Assembly (NCBI GenBank): GCA_029961045.1
Contig: JASBVN010000010.1
Span: 1-64,000 of the forward strand
Origin: Alicyclobacillaceae bacterium
GTDB lineage: Bacteria > Bacillota > Bacilli > Kyrpidiales > Kyrpidiaceae
DNA length: 64,000 nt
Direction: 5' to 3'
Shown: one piece after another, positions 43,022-53,924 of the stretch
Layout of the letters: every line of letters begins with the position of its first letter
Position numbering within the stretch: the first letter of the stretch is position 1
Translations under genes and position numbers: made by a program
Notes under the pieces: model-generated
Databases searched by the model: none
What the model saw: the letters and a program-made list of their open reading frames with translations, nothing else
Told to the model about the DNA's origin: nothing

Positions 43022-45088
43022 TCAACGGAGCCGGCCCTGGAACCACCTCCACAGGTGGTCGAAGGGCGTTCTGGGCGAATCGCCCGGCGCTTCGGGGGGA
43101 TGATTTCCCCGGTGGACGTCGCACACCTCCAGCGGCTCGGTCCCGCGCACGAAATAATCCCATTCCACCTGCGGGCAATTTTCGGTGGCCAGTGCCCCGG
43201 TTTCGGGGTCGATCGCCACCCGCACCACCCCCTTCGGCGGCGCGAAGTCCGGGCTGCCCGGCGGCACCGCCCGGGCCATGACCTCCGCCCAGATTTGCGC
43301 GGCCTTCAGGGAGTCGGACGCCGACAGCAGGCGGTCGCGGTCGTAACCCACCCATGCGACCGCCACGAGATCCGGGGAAAAACCCGCCATCCAGGCGTCG
43401 GTGTCGGTGGATCCGGTTTTCGCCGCCAGGGGCCGGCCCCGGAGCTCTCCGGCGACCCGGGAGCCCGTGCCCCCGGGTTCGAAGATTCCTTTCATCAAAT
43501 CCGTCAACACAAAACACCGTTCCGCGTCTGTGACCGGAGTGACCTGCGGTTCAGCAGCGGCCAGGACTCGCCCGGATCCGTCCAGGACTTGCCGGATGGG
43601 TCGCGGTTCCACGCGGGATCCTCCGTTGGCGATCGCCGCATACGCCCGTGCCAATTCCAGGGGAGTTACCGGGAAGGTTCCGAGGGCCAGGGAAGGGTAC
43701 GGTTCCATCGGACTGGTCACGCCCAATTGCCGGGCCGTGTCGATGACGGCCTGGGGTCCGACCGTCATGAGGGTTTTGACCGCGTACACGTTGTCGGAAC
43801 GGGCGATGGCTTGCCGCATCCCGATCGGGCGGTTCGGATACTGATCCCCGAAATTGTGGACCTCGTAACGGCGCCCCCCGTCGTATTCCACCGTCGTCGG
43901 TTCGCTGAGAAGCCGGGTGGCCGGGGTCATGCCCCGGTGCAGCGCGGTCAAATACAGGATCGGCTTGAAAGAAGAACCGGGTTGGCGGCGGGCCAAAACC
44001 CGGTCGTACGGGCTTTCCCGATAATCCCGGCCCCCAACCCAGGCTTTGATGTCTCCGGTGCGCGGGTCTAAGGCGACGAACGCCGCCTGGAGATCGTCAT
44101 GGCCGGCCAGCGCCTTGCGAATCGCCTCCTCCGCCCACTTTTGGAGCTTCGAATCCAGGGAGGTGTAGACGGACAAGCCGCCCTTGGCTAAAGCAGACTC
44201 CGGGACATCGTACCGCGCGGACAGCTCCCGGGCGAGATAATCGGTAAAATACGGCGCTTCCTCCGGCGGGACAGGCTTGGTCGAGAACCGCAGCGGCTCC
44301 TTCCACGCCCGGTCCGCTTCCTCGGGGCTCAGAACCCCGGTGCGCACCATCGCCTGGAGAACTTCCTTTTGTCGCGCTTTGGCGGCGTCGAAGTGGTCGA
44401 TGGGGTCGTACACCGCCGGGCCCCGGGGCAGTCCCGCCAGGAGGGCGCATTCCGCCAGATCGAGAGACTCCAACGGTTTGCCGAAATAAGTCAGCGCCGC
44501 CGAGGCGGCGCCGGTGGCTCCCCGACCGAAGTAGACCGTGTTGAGATAACGTTCGAGAATCTCGTCCTTTGAAGCGTGCATCTCGAATTGGAGGGCCAGG
44601 ATCGCTTCCCGAATTTTTCGCGACCACGTCCGGTCCTGGGTGAGATAGAGGTTTTTCACCAGTTGCTGGGTGATCGTCGAGCCCCCTTGGACGGGGGCTC
44701 CTTCCCGCAGATCGACCCAGAGCGCCCGAAGAATGCCCCGCCAGTTCAGGCCGCCGTGTTGATAGAACTGGGCGTCTTCCGACGCGATGACCGCGTCTTT
44801 GAGAGCCTTGGGGATGCGATCGAGAGAAAGATACCGGTGAGGGGTCGATCCGACAAACAAATGGGCGATCACCGATCCGTCTGCGCCGTATACCGCCGTG
44901 GGCCGGATATCCCCCCCGGGCGGCAACGGGGCGAAGCGGAGATACGCCATCCCGGCCAAGGCGCTCAAGAAGACAAAAGCGGCCGGGAACAACCAGGGCC
45001 GCCTTCGGGGCCGCGCCCGCTTCCGGTTGGAATGCCCCGCCGGCGTTTCGGCCGGAGGTTGTGGCGGGATCGGAAGCTCCTGTCTCAT
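43022..45088 (-). CDS. Penicillin-binding protein 1A-type (transglycosylase/transpeptidase)
   Basis: Bifunctional class A PBP, about 688 aa. A basic cytoplasmic tail is followed by one membrane helix (WLFPAAFVFLSALAGMAYL, about residues 32-50). The glycosyltransferase domain has SEDAQFYQHGGLNWRGILRA and GGSTITQQLVKNLYL; the transpeptidase has the SxxK motif GSSFKPILYL, SDN and KTGSTDTDAWMAGF. The start is ATG 45088; an upstream ATG (45148) is possible. Polymerises and cross-links peptidoglycan. Divergent from speE. Confidence 0.94.
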   Translation of the reverse strand: MRQELPIPPQPPAETPAGHSNRKRARPRRRPWLFPAAFVFLSALAGMAYLRFAPLPPGGDIRPTAVYGADGSVIAHLFVGSTPHRYLSLDRIPKALKDAVIASEDAQFYQHGGLNWRGILRALWVDLREGAPVQGGSTITQQLVKNLYLTQDRTWSRKIREAILALQFEMHASKDEILERYLNTVYFGRGATGAASAALTYFGKPLESLDLAECALLAGLPRGPAVYDPIDHFDAAKARQKEVLQAMVRTGVLSPEEADRAWKEPLRFSTKPVPPEEAPYFTDYLARELSARYDVPESALAKGGLSVYTSLDSKLQKWAEEAIRKALAGHDDLQAAFVALDPRTGDIKAWVGGRDYRESPYDRVLARRQPGSSFKPILYLTALHRGMTPATRLLSEPTTVEYDGGRRYEVHNFGDQYPNRPIGMRQAIARSDNVYAVKTLMTVGPQAVIDTARQLGVTSPMEPYPSLALGTFPVTPLELARAYAAIANGGSRVEPRPIRQVLDGSGRVLAAAEPQVTPVTDAERCFVLTDLMKGIFEPGGTGSRVAGELRGRPLAAKTGSTDTDAWMAGFSPDLVAVAWVGYDRDRLLSASDSLKAAQIWAEVMARAVPPGSPDFAPPKGVVRVAIDPETGALATENCPQVEWDYFVRGTEPLEVCDVHRGNHPPEAPGDSPRTPFDHLWRWFQGRLR

Positions 45089-45270
45089 CCTTTCACGTAC
45101 CTCTCCTGCCGGCGCGCCCGGCACCTGCCGGGTCGGGCGCCGCCGCACGCCTCTCGGTTTTCGAAACGCGGATCAAAACGATTAGTAGACAGTATGGACC
45201 TCCATTTGAACGAACAAACTCTCATCATCGAAGGATTTAGCGCGGTCGGGGTCGGCAGACCTTCTGTTTC

Positions 45271-45279
45271 TGGTATAAT
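45271..45279 (+). promoter_or_regulatory. Extended -10 promoter of speE
   Basis: TGGTATAAT with the TATAAT at 45274-45279, an extended -10 element; no consensus -35 at normal spacing. It lies about 50 bp before speE. Confidence 0.6.
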
Positions 45280-45326
45280 ACCTACCGGCACAGGGATGGA
45301 GCGTCCAGGAGAAAGGAAGGGTCCCG

Positions 45327-46157
45327 ATGGAACTGTGGTTTACCGAAAAGCAAACCGAAACCTTCGGCATTACCGCGAAGGTGGTCCGCACCCTCCACAG
45401 TGAACAAAGTCGCTATCAGCGGATCGATGTGCTGGAGACGGTGGATTATGGCCGCATGCTCGTGCTGGACGGCATGGTGATGTGCACCGAACGGGACGAA
45501 TTCGCCTACCACGAAATGATCGCCCATGTCGCGTTGAACACCCACCCGGCGCCGAAACGGGTCTTGGTGATCGGCGGAGGGGACGGGGGCACGATTCGGG
45601 AGGTCGTGCGGCACAACACGGTGGAAAAGGCGGTTTTGGCGGAAATCGACGAGAGAGTGATCGAAGTATCCCGGCAATTTCTCCCCGGCATCGCCGCCGG
45701 ACTGTCCGACCCGCGGGTGGAGATCCGGGTGGGAGACGGCGTCGCCCACGTGCGGGAACACCCGAACACCTACGACGTGATCCTCGTGGATTCCACGGAG
45801 CCGATCGGCCCGGCAGAGGGCCTCTTCGCCCGGGAATTTTACCAGGGGATCTACGAAGCGTTGAAGGAAGACGGGCTGTTCGTCGCCCAGACGGAATCTC
45901 CCCTGTTCAACGCCGATCTCGTCTCCCGAGTATGGCGGGATGTCGCGTCGATCTATCCGGTGGCTCGGTTGTATCTGGCCTATATACCCACGTATCCGTC
46001 GGGCATGTGGAGCTTCACCCTCGGCTCGAAACGGTACGATCCGCTGGCGGTGGACCCGTCTTCCCTGCCGGACTTGAACACGCGTTATTATACGCCGGAG
46101 CTCCACCGGGCCGCCTTTGCGCTTCCCCGGTTTGTCCGGGAGTTGTTGAGGTCATGA
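45327..46157 (+). CDS. speE: Spermidine synthase (polyamine aminopropyltransferase)
   Basis: 276-aa aminopropyltransferase transferring the propylamine of decarboxylated SAM to putrescine. Motifs are [35 protein letters not shown] (nucleotide-binding) and [16 protein letters not shown] with the catalytic aspartate. The ATG has GAAAGGAAGGGTCCCG upstream. Its TGA overlaps the speB start (ATGA), so speE and speB are translationally coupled, as in B. subtilis. Confidence 0.96.
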   Translation: MELWFTEKQTETFGITAKVVRTLHSEQSRYQRIDVLETVDYGRMLVLDGMVMCTERDEFAYHEMIAHVALNTHPAPKRVLVIGGGDGGTIREVVRHNTVEKAVLAEIDERVIEVSRQFLPGIAAGLSDPRVEIRVGDGVAHVREHPNTYDVILVDSTEPIGPAEGLFAREFYQGIYEALKEDGLFVAQTESPLFNADLVSRVWRDVASIYPVARLYLAYIPTYPSGMWSFTLGSKRYDPLAVDPSSLPDLNTRYYTPELHRAAFALPRFVRELLRS

Positions 46158-47044
46158 AACCGGTCCGGTTCGATCCGGCTTTCAGCGGGGAAGTGTTCAT
46201 CGGGGCGGCGGCCAACTACTCCGAAGCGTCGGCGGTGATTTACGGGATGCCGATGGACTGGACCGTCTCCTTCCGCCCCGGGGCGCGGCTGGGGCCGCGG
46301 CGGATCCGCGAAGCGTCGGCCGGCCTCGAGGAGTATTCTCCGTATCTGGACCGCCATCTGGGGGAAATTCGGTTTTACGATGCCGGGGACATTCCCCTTC
46401 CCTTTGGGAATCCCGTCCGGAGCCTCGAACGGATACGGGAAGTGGCCGGCCGCATCCTGGACGATGGTAAAATTCCAATCGGGTTGGGAGGGGAACACCT
46501 GGTCACGTGGGGACCGGTCCGGGCGGCCGCCGAACGGTATCCCGATCTCGCCGTGCTGCATTTGGACGCCCATGCCGATTTGCGGGAGGAGTACGAAGGG
46601 GAGGAATACTCCCACGCTTCGGTGATGCGCAGGATCGTGGAACTGTTGGGCGGGGACCGCGTCTGGCAGTTCGGAATCCGGTCGGGAACGCGGGAGGAGT
46701 TCCGCTTTGCGCGGGCGACGACCCGTTTTTATCCTTTTGAAGTGCTGCCGGGGCTCGGGGAGGCGGTGGAAGCCCTCCGGGGGAGGCCCGTTTATGTGAC
46801 GGTGGACATCGACGTGGTGGATCCGGCTTTCGCTCCCGGCACCGGCACGGCCGAACCGGGCGGGATTTCCTCCGCTGAGCTCTTCCGGGCCGTCCACCAA
46901 TTGAGGGGCCTTCGGGTTGTCGGGTTCGATCTCGTGGAAGTGGCCCCGAATCTCGACCCCACGGAGCAGACGTCGATCCTCGCCGCCAAAGTGATTCGGG
47001 AAGTGCTTTTGACCGTGGTTCCGGATCGCGAAGGCGGCGGGTAA
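46154..47044 (+). CDS. speB: Agmatinase
   Basis: Arginase/agmatinase-family manganese enzyme, 296 aa from ATG 46154 overlapping the speE stop. Metal ligands are in [30 protein letters not shown] and [21 protein letters not shown]. It hydrolyses agmatine to putrescine and urea, the substrate for the neighbouring spermidine synthase. The long in-frame sequence upstream (to 45482) lies inside speE and is not coding. Confidence 0.95.
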   Translation: MKPVRFDPAFSGEVFIGAAANYSEASAVIYGMPMDWTVSFRPGARLGPRRIREASAGLEEYSPYLDRHLGEIRFYDAGDIPLPFGNPVRSLERIREVAGRILDDGKIPIGLGGEHLVTWGPVRAAAERYPDLAVLHLDAHADLREEYEGEEYSHASVMRRIVELLGGDRVWQFGIRSGTREEFRFARATTRFYPFEVLPGLGEAVEALRGRPVYVTVDIDVVDPAFAPGTGTAEPGGISSAELFRAVHQLRGLRVVGFDLVEVAPNLDPTEQTSILAAKVIREVLLTVVPDREGGG

Positions 47045-47057
47045 AGGCGGCGATCGG

Positions 47058-47516
47058 ATGAACGAAAGCGAAGGGTTTCGCGAGGTTCGGGTTTGGTGGA
47101 GTTCCGCGGTGGCCCACGCCGGTTCCGGTGAAGACCGGATCTCCGGCAAAGCCCGCGGCTTGCTCCGCCCGGGGACCGGCTCGGTGCTGTTGCGGTATTG
47201 CGAGCCGGAGGCGGCGGGGACCCGGGTGGAAACGGAGCTGGAATGGGGGCGGTGCGGAGCCGGATGGTGGTGTCGCCTGACCCGCCGGGGCGACGTCCGG
47301 ACGGCGTTTCGCCTCGTTCCCGGCCACCGGGAAGCGGGCTGGTACGAGACGCCTTATGGCCGCCTGCCTCTGGAGGTGTGGACCCGGGCCGTGGAAGTGT
47401 CCGGCGCGGAGGAGCGGTGGAGAATCCGGTTGCAATACGACATTCGCTGGGCGGGAGGACCGGTGAGCCGGGCCTCCGTGAACCTGGCGGTTTTCGGCGC
47501 GGAGGGTCGGGGGTGA
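47058..47516 (+). CDS. DUF1934 (YwiB-like) beta-barrel protein
   Basis: 152-aa protein with alternating hydrophobic strands typical of the DUF1934/calycin-like family (VRVWWSSAV, GSVLLRYCEPE, TRVETELEW, RIRLQYDIRWAGG). The B. subtilis homologue YwiB precedes argS, as here. Function unknown. It starts 13 bp after speB and ends 43 bp before argS, suggesting the same transcript. Confidence 0.85.
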   Translation: MNESEGFREVRVWWSSAVAHAGSGEDRISGKARGLLRPGTGSVLLRYCEPEAAGTRVETELEWGRCGAGWWCRLTRRGDVRTAFRLVPGHREAGWYETPYGRLPLEVWTRAVEVSGAEERWRIRLQYDIRWAGGPVSRASVNLAVFGAEGRG

Positions 47517-47559
47517 CGCAACCCGGGAGACCCGAACGAGGGGAAAGGAGTCTGTGAAC

Positions 47560-49236
47560 ATGGCCATTTTGCACGAGGTTCAAAGCCGGCTTCGCAGGGC
47601 GGTGGCGGAGGCGGCGGGCCGGAGCGGTCTCACTCTCCAAGAGGAGGCCATCCACCTCGAAGTGCCGAGGGAAAAGCGATACGGGGACTATGCCACGAAC
47701 GCGGCCATGCAACTGGCGAAGACCTTTCGCCGGCCGCCGAGGGCCCTGGCGGAAGCGATCGCCGGAGCCCTCGACCTGGAAGCGGCGGGCTTGGACAAGG
47801 TCGAGGTGGCGGGGCCCGGTTTTCTGAACTTCTTTTTAAAACCGGATTATTTGGGGGATATTATTCGGGAGATCTTGCGCGAGAAAGACCGGTACGGGCA
47901 GGGAAACGCCGGCGGCGGGCGGCGCGTGCAGGTCGAGTTTGTCAGCGCCAACCCGACTGGGCGCCTGCACGTGGGCCATGCCCGCGGGGCCGCCTACGGC
48001 GATGCCCTCTCGCGGATGTTGCAGTGGATCGGCTATGACGTGACCCGGGAGTATTACATCAACGACGCGGGCAACCAGGTCCACAACTTGACCAAATCGC
48101 TGGAGGCGCGGTATTTTCAAGCCCTCGGGCAAGATGTGCCCATGCCGGAGGACGGCTATTTCGGACGCGACATTGTAGAATTGGCGGAACGGATGGTGCG
48201 GGAAGAAGGGGACCGGTACGCCCGGATGGACGGCGGGGAACGGTACGAAGCCCTCCGGGAGCGGGCCCTCGAGGGGATGTTGGCCCAGATTCGGGAGGAC
48301 CTCGAGCGGTTCCGGGTTCGGTTCGACCTGTGGTTCAGCGAGCGGTCCCTCTACGAATCCGGCGCCGTGTCCGAGACGGTGGACCGGCTGCGGGAGCGGG
48401 GATGGGTGTATGAGGCGGAGGGGGCGGTGTGGTTCCGCTCCAGCTCGTTGGGAGACGACAAGGATCGGGTGCTCGTGAAGGGGGACGGATCTTATACCTA
48501 CCTCACGCCGGACATCGCCTACCACCGGAACAAGTTCGAACGCGGATTCGACCGGATCATCAACGTGTGGGGGCAGGACCACCACGGGTACGTTCAGCGC
48601 ATTAAAGCGGCGGTGCAAGCTCTGGGATATGATCCGGACCGGTTGACGGTGCAACTGTGCCAGTTGGTGGCCCTGTACCGCCACGGCGAATTGGTCCGGA
48701 TGTCGAAGCGGACGGGAAACGCCGTCACCATGGCGGAACTGATGGACGAGGTGGGGGTGGATGCGGCCCGCTACTTCCTTCTGCGGAGAAGCCACGATAC
48801 CCACATCGATTTCGATTTGGATCTGGCGGTGTCCCAGTCCAACGAGAACCCGGTGTACTATGTCCAGTACGCCCACGCGCGCATCTGTTCGATGCTGAGG
48901 CAGGCGGAAGACCGATTCCGGGGCGAAGATCTCGACGCCCGCCTGGCGCAAAGCGATTTTCGCGTTCTGGTCCAGGACGCCGAACGGGACCTGATTCGGT
49001 GGCTGGGGTTCTTTCCCCAGGAGGTGGAAGAGGCGGCGGAGTCGCTGTCGCCCCATCGCGTCGTCCATTACATCGAAGAACTGGCAAAGAAATTTCACAG
49101 CTTCTACACCAGTTGTCGAGTTCTCGGCGAGGAGCCGGCGGTGGAAGCCGCCCGTTTGGCCCTCGTGCGGGCCGTCCAATGGACGCTGCGGGTGGGACTG
49201 GATCTGATCGGCGTCGCCGCCCCCGAGCAGATGTAA
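47560..49236 (+). CDS. argS: Arginyl-tRNA synthetase
   Basis: Class I synthetase, 558 aa. The HIGH motif is in SANPTGRLHVGHARGAAYGD (HVGH) and the KMSKS-like motif is VRMSKRTGNAVT; the C-terminal DALR anticodon-binding domain includes NPVYYVQYAHARICSML. ATG 47560 is chosen because AAAGGAG is 9 nt upstream; a GTG at 47554 would be too close. A 10-bp inverted repeat (CCGCCCCCGA/TCGGGGGCGG, 49217-49260) spans the stop codon but lacks a T tract. Confidence 0.97.
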   Translation: MAILHEVQSRLRRAVAEAAGRSGLTLQEEAIHLEVPREKRYGDYATNAAMQLAKTFRRPPRALAEAIAGALDLEAAGLDKVEVAGPGFLNFFLKPDYLGDIIREILREKDRYGQGNAGGGRRVQVEFVSANPTGRLHVGHARGAAYGDALSRMLQWIGYDVTREYYINDAGNQVHNLTKSLEARYFQALGQDVPMPEDGYFGRDIVELAERMVREEGDRYARMDGGERYEALRERALEGMLAQIREDLERFRVRFDLWFSERSLYESGAVSETVDRLRERGWVYEAEGAVWFRSSSLGDDKDRVLVKGDGSYTYLTPDIAYHRNKFERGFDRIINVWGQDHHGYVQRIKAAVQALGYDPDRLTVQLCQLVALYRHGELVRMSKRTGNAVTMAELMDEVGVDAARYFLLRRSHDTHIDFDLDLAVSQSNENPVYYVQYAHARICSMLRQAEDRFRGEDLDARLAQSDFRVLVQDAERDLIRWLGFFPQEVEEAAESLSPHRVVHYIEELAKKFHSFYTSCRVLGEEPAVEAARLALVRAVQWTLRVGLDLIGVAAPEQM

Positions 49237-49291
49237 CGGCCCTCGGCGCTTCGGGGGCGGAGCGAAACGGCGCAAAGCGGAGGCGGACACC

Positions 49292-49543
49292 ATGGAACCG
49301 ATGGAAGAACATCGGCGGCGACAAATCATGGAATGGATGAAGTGGGAACTCGCCTGGGAACTCGGCGTGCGGCCTCCGGCAGACGGGTATTGGGGCGGAA
49401 TATCCGCCCGGGAGTGCGGCCGGATCGGCGCGCGTCTGCGCCACCGCATGCGCGCGTTGGAAACGGGGCGGTCCGCCGGAAAGGCCGGCGGACCGGAAGC
49501 CCCCGAGCCGGGCGGGGGAGGGACGGGCCCGCAACGGGATTGA
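49292..49543 (+). CDS. Small acid-soluble spore protein, alpha/beta type (SspF-like, divergent)
   Basis: 83-aa protein. The core MKWELAWELGV...GYWGGISARECGRIGARLR matches the SspF-type pattern (ELAKELG ... GWGGIRAKDAG) of DNA-binding SASPs; the EL-A-x-EL region corresponds to the GPR cleavage site. The C-terminal helix is Arg-rich rather than the usual VKRAI, and a Gly/Pro-rich tail follows. Two nearby ATGs (49292, 49301) could serve as start. SASPs saturate spore DNA and give UV resistance. It lies between argS and fadF without a recognisable sigma-G promoter. Confidence 0.72.
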   Translation: MEPMEEHRRRQIMEWMKWELAWELGVRPPADGYWGGISARECGRIGARLRHRMRALETGRSAGKAGGPEAPEPGGGGTGPQRD

Positions 49544-49649
49544 AACGCGTCCCTTTTTCCGTGTAGTATAAGGGTGGAGCTGGTAGGCACCAAACAAACG
49601 GTCGTTACGGCATGGAGACCGTTTCGATAAAAGAAGGAGGTTTGAGTGG

Positions 49650-51662
49650 GTGACACCGGTCGCAATTTTGCGCATTGTGATTTTTCTGGCGCTCCTGGTG
49701 ACCTCCGTCTATCTGTTTTGGACAGCCTTCCACAAGCGTTATCGCTTTTTGATGATGGGGGCGAAGGAAGACCGGACGGACAACACGCCGGAGCGAATCA
49801 AAGGTTTCTTGAAATATGTGCTGGCCCAGGGGAAAGTGGTCGCCGAACCGGCAGGGCTGGGCCACTTTGTGATTTTCTGGGGTTTCATCATCCTGTCCTT
49901 CGGGACGCTGGATTTCATTGCCTACCAGTATTTCGGGGTGCACCTTCCGTACGGCGAAGCCGGATGGTTTTTGTTTTTGCACGAACTGTTCTCGGTTTTG
50001 GTCCTGGTGGCGCTCGCCATCGCGTTTTACCGGCGCTATGTCCTTCAGCCGATGCGTCTGGACATCTCGGTGGAGGCCGGAGTCATTCTCGGGTTGATCA
50101 CGATTTTGGTGATCTCGGACCTGCTGGTGAGCGGACTTCAGGTCGCCCTTGGCGAACAGGAGCCCAGCGCTCTGGTGCCGGTGGCCACCGGGTTGGGGGC
50201 GCTGTTCAGCGGCGGAAATCCGGCGGCGTTGAATGCGTTCCACGAGGCGCTGGTGTGGATTCACATCGTCACCCTGTTGGGGTTCCTGGTGTACATCCCG
50301 CGGTCAAAGCACCTTCACATGATTGCGGCTCCTTTCAACGTGTATTTCCGGAAGCTCCGGCCGCCCGGCGCGTTGAAGACGCTGGATCTGGAAGACGAAT
50401 CGGTGGAGGAGTTCGGCGTGGGCCGGGTGAATCAGTTCACGTGGAAGCAGTTGCTCGACGGCTACGCGTGTACCGAATGCGGCCGGTGCCACGTGAACTG
50501 TCCGGCCACCTTGAGCGGCAAGCCGCTTTCGCCCAAGTATCTGATCCTGAAGATGCGGGATCACCTCGTCCAGGTGGGAGACGCGATGCTCGCCCAGCGC
50601 GCCGCGGTGGCCGCCGGGGCTGGAGGGCCGGATGTCGAAGTGGCGGCGACGGCGGAGTTGCCCTCGCTGATCGGAGAGGTCTACACCGAAGACGAAATTT
50701 GGTCTTGCACCACCTGCCGGGCCTGCGAAGAAGCGTGTCCGGTGTTTAACGAACACGTGGATAAGATCATCGACTTGCGGCGCTATCTGGTCCTGACCGA
50801 AGGGAAAATGGAGCCGGAGATCAGCCGCGCCCTGAACAACATGGAACGCCAGGGCAACGCATGGGGGCGGAGCCGGGCCAGCCGCGGCGACTGGGCGGAC
50901 GGCCTCGACGTGCCGGTGCTGGAAGAGGGCCAGGAAGTGGAGTACCTCTATTACGCCGGCTGCGCGGCGTGTTACGACGACCGCAACAACAAAGTGGCGC
51001 GGACGCTCGTCGGCCTCTTGAAGAAAGCCGGGGTCAACTTTGCGATTCTCGGCGGGGCGGAAGAATGTTGCGGCGAGTCGGCCCGCCGCCTGGGCAATGA
51101 GTTTCTGTTCCAGCAGATGGCCGAACAGAATATGGAGGTGCTGAAGAACTATAAATTTAAGAAAATCGTGACCGCCGATCCCCATTGTTTCAACACCTTG
51201 AAAAACGAGTATCCGGAGTTCGGGTTGAACGTGGAAGTGATCCACCATACCCAATTGCTGGCGGACCTGATCCGGGAGGGCAAACTCAAGCCGGAAAAAT
51301 CTCTGGATTTGGACGTCACGTACCACGATTCGTGTTACCTGGGCCGTTATAACGGGGAGTACGACGCCCCGCGGTATATTCTGGAGTCCATTCCGGGCGT
51401 GAACCTCGTGGAGATGGAACGGAGCCGGGAACGGGGAATGTGCTGCGGCGGCGGGGGCGGCGGCATGTGGAAAGAGGAGCGCCTCGGCAACCGCATCAAC
51501 GTCATGCGGACGGAGCAGGCCATGGAAACCGGTGCAGAGGCCATCGCCTCGGCCTGCCCGTACTGCCTGATCATGATGGAAGACGGCACAAAGGCCAAGG
51601 GCGTCTCCGAGACGGTGAAGACCCTCGACGTGGTGGAAATGCTCGATATGTCGGTCAACTAA
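49650..51662 (+). CDS. fadF: (Fe-S)-binding oxidoreductase FadF-like (ETF:quinone oxidoreductase type)
   Basis: 670-aa membrane iron-sulfur protein, GTG start with AAGGAGG upstream. The first 230 residues hold about six membrane helices of NarI type ([35 protein letters not shown], and others). Two 4Fe-4S motifs follow ([12 protein letters not shown] and [12 protein letters not shown]), then two CCG domains ([26 protein letters not shown]) that bind a non-cubane cluster. B. subtilis FadF has this layout and passes electrons from acyl-CoA dehydrogenase/ETF to quinone. Neighbours are beta-oxidation enzymes. Confidence 0.92.
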   Translation: MTPVAILRIVIFLALLVTSVYLFWTAFHKRYRFLMMGAKEDRTDNTPERIKGFLKYVLAQGKVVAEPAGLGHFVIFWGFIILSFGTLDFIAYQYFGVHLPYGEAGWFLFLHELFSVLVLVALAIAFYRRYVLQPMRLDISVEAGVILGLITILVISDLLVSGLQVALGEQEPSALVPVATGLGALFSGGNPAALNAFHEALVWIHIVTLLGFLVYIPRSKHLHMIAAPFNVYFRKLRPPGALKTLDLEDESVEEFGVGRVNQFTWKQLLDGYACTECGRCHVNCPATLSGKPLSPKYLILKMRDHLVQVGDAMLAQRAAVAAGAGGPDVEVAATAELPSLIGEVYTEDEIWSCTTCRACEEACPVFNEHVDKIIDLRRYLVLTEGKMEPEISRALNNMERQGNAWGRSRASRGDWADGLDVPVLEEGQEVEYLYYAGCAACYDDRNNKVARTLVGLLKKAGVNFAILGGAEECCGESARRLGNEFLFQQMAEQNMEVLKNYKFKKIVTADPHCFNTLKNEYPEFGLNVEVIHHTQLLADLIREGKLKPEKSLDLDVTYHDSCYLGRYNGEYDAPRYILESIPGVNLVEMERSRERGMCCGGGGGGMWKEERLGNRINVMRTEQAMETGAEAIASACPYCLIMMEDGTKAKGVSETVKTLDVVEMLDMSVN

Positions 51663-51730
51663 TCGGGGCAGCGGCCGCCGGCGGAAAGGCACTGCAATGG
51701 CGCCGGGGCGGTAGGAAGGGGGAGGGACAC

Positions 51731-52585
51731 GTGACCATTGATCGCATCCTGGTCGTCGGGGCGGGGCAGATGGGAAGCGGAATCGCCCAAGTGGCGGCCC
51801 AAACCGGATTGACCGTGTGGCTGCAGGATGTGGCGGAGGAATATGTGCAAAGGGGGCTGGCCCGGATCCGGGACAACCTGGATCGCCAGGTCGAAAAAGG
51901 GCGGATGAGCGCGGACGAACGGGATTCCATCCTCGGCCGAATCCGGCCCATTACCCGGCTGGAGGACGGGAGGGACGTCCCGCTGGTCATCGAAGCGGTG
52001 ACCGAAAACCTGGCCGTCAAAAAAGAGATTTTTAAAATCCTCGATCGCCTCTGCCCTCCGGAGACGATCCTGGCGAGCAATACGTCTTCGCTGCCGATCA
52101 CCGAAATGGCTGCGGCGACCAACCGGCCCGGGCAAATGATCGGGATGCACTTTATGAATCCCGTACCGGTGATGAAATTGGTCGAGATCATCCGGGGGTT
52201 GGCCACCCGGGACGACGTTTTTCAAACGGTGGAAGAACTGGCGAAGCGGATGGGAAAAGTTCCGGTGGAGGTCCGGGACTTTCCGGGTTTTGTCTCCAAC
52301 CGGGTGCTGTTGCCCATGATCAACGAAGCGGTGTACTGTGTCTACGAGGGCGTGGCCACCCCGGAGGCGGTGGATACCGTCATGAAGCTCGGCATGAATC
52401 ATCCCATGGGTCCCCTTCAGCTCGCCGACTTCATCGGCCTGGATACGTGCCTGGCGATTTTGGAAGTCCTTTATGAGGGGTTCGGCGATCCGAAGTACCG
52501 CCCGTGTCCCCTGTTGCGCCAATACGTCCAGGCGGGATGGTTGGGTAGAAAATCGGGCCGGGGATTTTATCGGTACGACGGATAG
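51731..52585 (+). CDS. 3-hydroxybutyryl-CoA dehydrogenase
   Basis: 284-aa NAD(P)-dependent 3-hydroxyacyl-CoA dehydrogenase from GTG 51731 ([17 protein letters not shown]). Rossmann motif [14 protein letters not shown], catalytic histidine in [16 protein letters not shown], and the C-terminal domain with [18 protein letters not shown] and [13 protein letters not shown]. Single-domain Hbd/MmgB type rather than a FadB fusion, so it likely acts on short-chain substrates. Sits between fadF and an acyl-CoA dehydrogenase. Confidence 0.94.
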   Translation: MTIDRILVVGAGQMGSGIAQVAAQTGLTVWLQDVAEEYVQRGLARIRDNLDRQVEKGRMSADERDSILGRIRPITRLEDGRDVPLVIEAVTENLAVKKEIFKILDRLCPPETILASNTSSLPITEMAAATNRPGQMIGMHFMNPVPVMKLVEIIRGLATRDDVFQTVEELAKRMGKVPVEVRDFPGFVSNRVLLPMINEAVYCVYEGVATPEAVDTVMKLGMNHPMGPLQLADFIGLDTCLAILEVLYEGFGDPKYRPCPLLRQYVQAGWLGRKSGRGFYRYDG

Positions 52586-52631
52586 GAGCGGTCGGACTCG
52601 GCCGCGGGCCCGGCGGCTCCCTTTTTATTTT
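52585..52631 (+). terminator. Terminator candidate after the 3-hydroxybutyryl-CoA dehydrogenase gene
   Basis: GGAGC (52585-52589) pairs with GCTCC (52616-52620) around a GC-rich internal stretch, followed by CTTTTTATTTTC. The stem has internal mismatches. Confidence 0.55.
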
Positions 52632-52737
52632 CGGCCTTTTTGGCTGACCCGCTCGGCGGAACGGTTGATCATCGGGAGAAAAGAGCGCAAGATGGAATTG
52701 AGTCCAGGGCCATGCCCGCAGGGGGGATGACGACGAG

Positions 52738-53880
52738 ATGGAATTCGTGCTGACCAAAGAACAGGAGCAAATGCGGCAGGCCGTGCGCCAGTTTGCGGAA
52801 GAGGTGGTGGCGCCGGGGGCCGCGGAGCGGGACGAGCGGGAAGAGTTCGACCGCTCGATTTTCGAACGAATGGCGGAGCTGGGGTTGACGGGGATCCCGT
52901 GGCCGGAAGAATACGGCGGCGCGGGTCTGGATTTTTTGACCTATGTCATCACGGTGGAGGAATTGTCCCGCGTCTGCGCCTCTACGGGGGTCACCCTGTC
53001 CGCCCATACCAGCCTCGCCTGCTGGCCGATATACAAATTCGGCACCGAAGAACAAAAGCAAAAGTACCTGCGGCCGATGGCGGAGGGTAAGAAAATCGGC
53101 GCTTACGCTTTGACGGAACCGGGATCCGGGACCGATGCCGCCAGCCTCCGGACGACGGCGGTTCGCCAAGGAGACCACTACCTGCTCAACGGAAATAAGA
53201 TTTTCATCACCAACGGCGGGGAAGCGGACATTTATGTGGTTTTTGCCAGTACGGACCGGGAAAAGAAACACCGCGGCATTACCGCTTTCATTGTGGAGAA
53301 AGGCATGCCGGGCTTTCGTTTTGGAAAAAAAGAGAAAAAGATGGGACTCAAAGCTTCTCCGACGGTGGAGTTGATTTTCGACAATTGTGTGGTGCCGGCG
53401 GAAAACCGGCTCGGCGAAGAAGGGTTCGGCTTTAAGATCGCCATGATGACGCTGGACGGAGGCCGGAACGGAATCGCCGCGCAGGCGGTGGGCATCGCCC
53501 AGGGGGCGCTGGACGCCGCGATTGCCCACGCGAAGGAACGGGAACAGTTTGGCAAACCCATCGGGCAGTTCCAGGCGATCCAGTTCAAACTGGCCGATAT
53601 GGCCACCCGGATCGAAGCGGCCCGGCTCCTCACTTATCAGGCGGCTTGGCTGGAAGACAACGGCCTGCCGTACGGAAAAGCGTCGGCCATGGCCAAAATG
53701 TTCGCATCGGACACGGCGATGTACGTCACCACCGAAGCGGTGCAGATCTTCGGGGGGTACGGCTACATTCGGGAGTACCCGGTGGAGCGGTACATGCGGG
53801 ATGCGAAGATCACCCAGATTTACGAAGGGACGAACGAGGTCCAGCGCATGGTGGTCGCGGGACACCTGCTGCGGGATTGA
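52738..53880 (+). CDS. Acyl-CoA dehydrogenase
   Basis: FAD flavoprotein of 380 aa, normal length for short/medium-chain dehydrogenases. Signatures are [53 protein letters not shown] and the C-terminal [19 protein letters not shown], where the catalytic base Glu lies in [24 protein letters not shown] precedes the ATG. Donates electrons through ETF to the FadF-type oxidoreductase upstream. Resembles AcdA of Bacillus, found at the same locus. Confidence 0.95.
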   Translation: MEFVLTKEQEQMRQAVRQFAEEVVAPGAAERDEREEFDRSIFERMAELGLTGIPWPEEYGGAGLDFLTYVITVEELSRVCASTGVTLSAHTSLACWPIYKFGTEEQKQKYLRPMAEGKKIGAYALTEPGSGTDAASLRTTAVRQGDHYLLNGNKIFITNGGEADIYVVFASTDREKKHRGITAFIVEKGMPGFRFGKKEKKMGLKASPTVELIFDNCVVPAENRLGEEGFGFKIAMMTLDGGRNGIAAQAVGIAQGALDAAIAHAKEREQFGKPIGQFQAIQFKLADMATRIEAARLLTYQAAWLEDNGLPYGKASAMAKMFASDTAMYVTTEAVQIFGGYGYIREYPVERYMRDAKITQIYEGTNEVQRMVVAGHLLRD

Positions 53881-53924
53881 CGGTCCGGCTGCCGCCGGGG
53901 GCGATTCGGAATCGGGAGGGGGGC

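Noticed and set aside
45482-46153. N-terminal extension of the agmatinase frame
   Set aside because: It lies inside speE in another frame; the real speB start is the ATG overlapping the speE stop.
49217-49260. Inverted repeat at the argS stop as a terminator
   Set aside because: The 10-bp arms are perfect but there is no T tract after the stem, so an intrinsic terminator is not supported.
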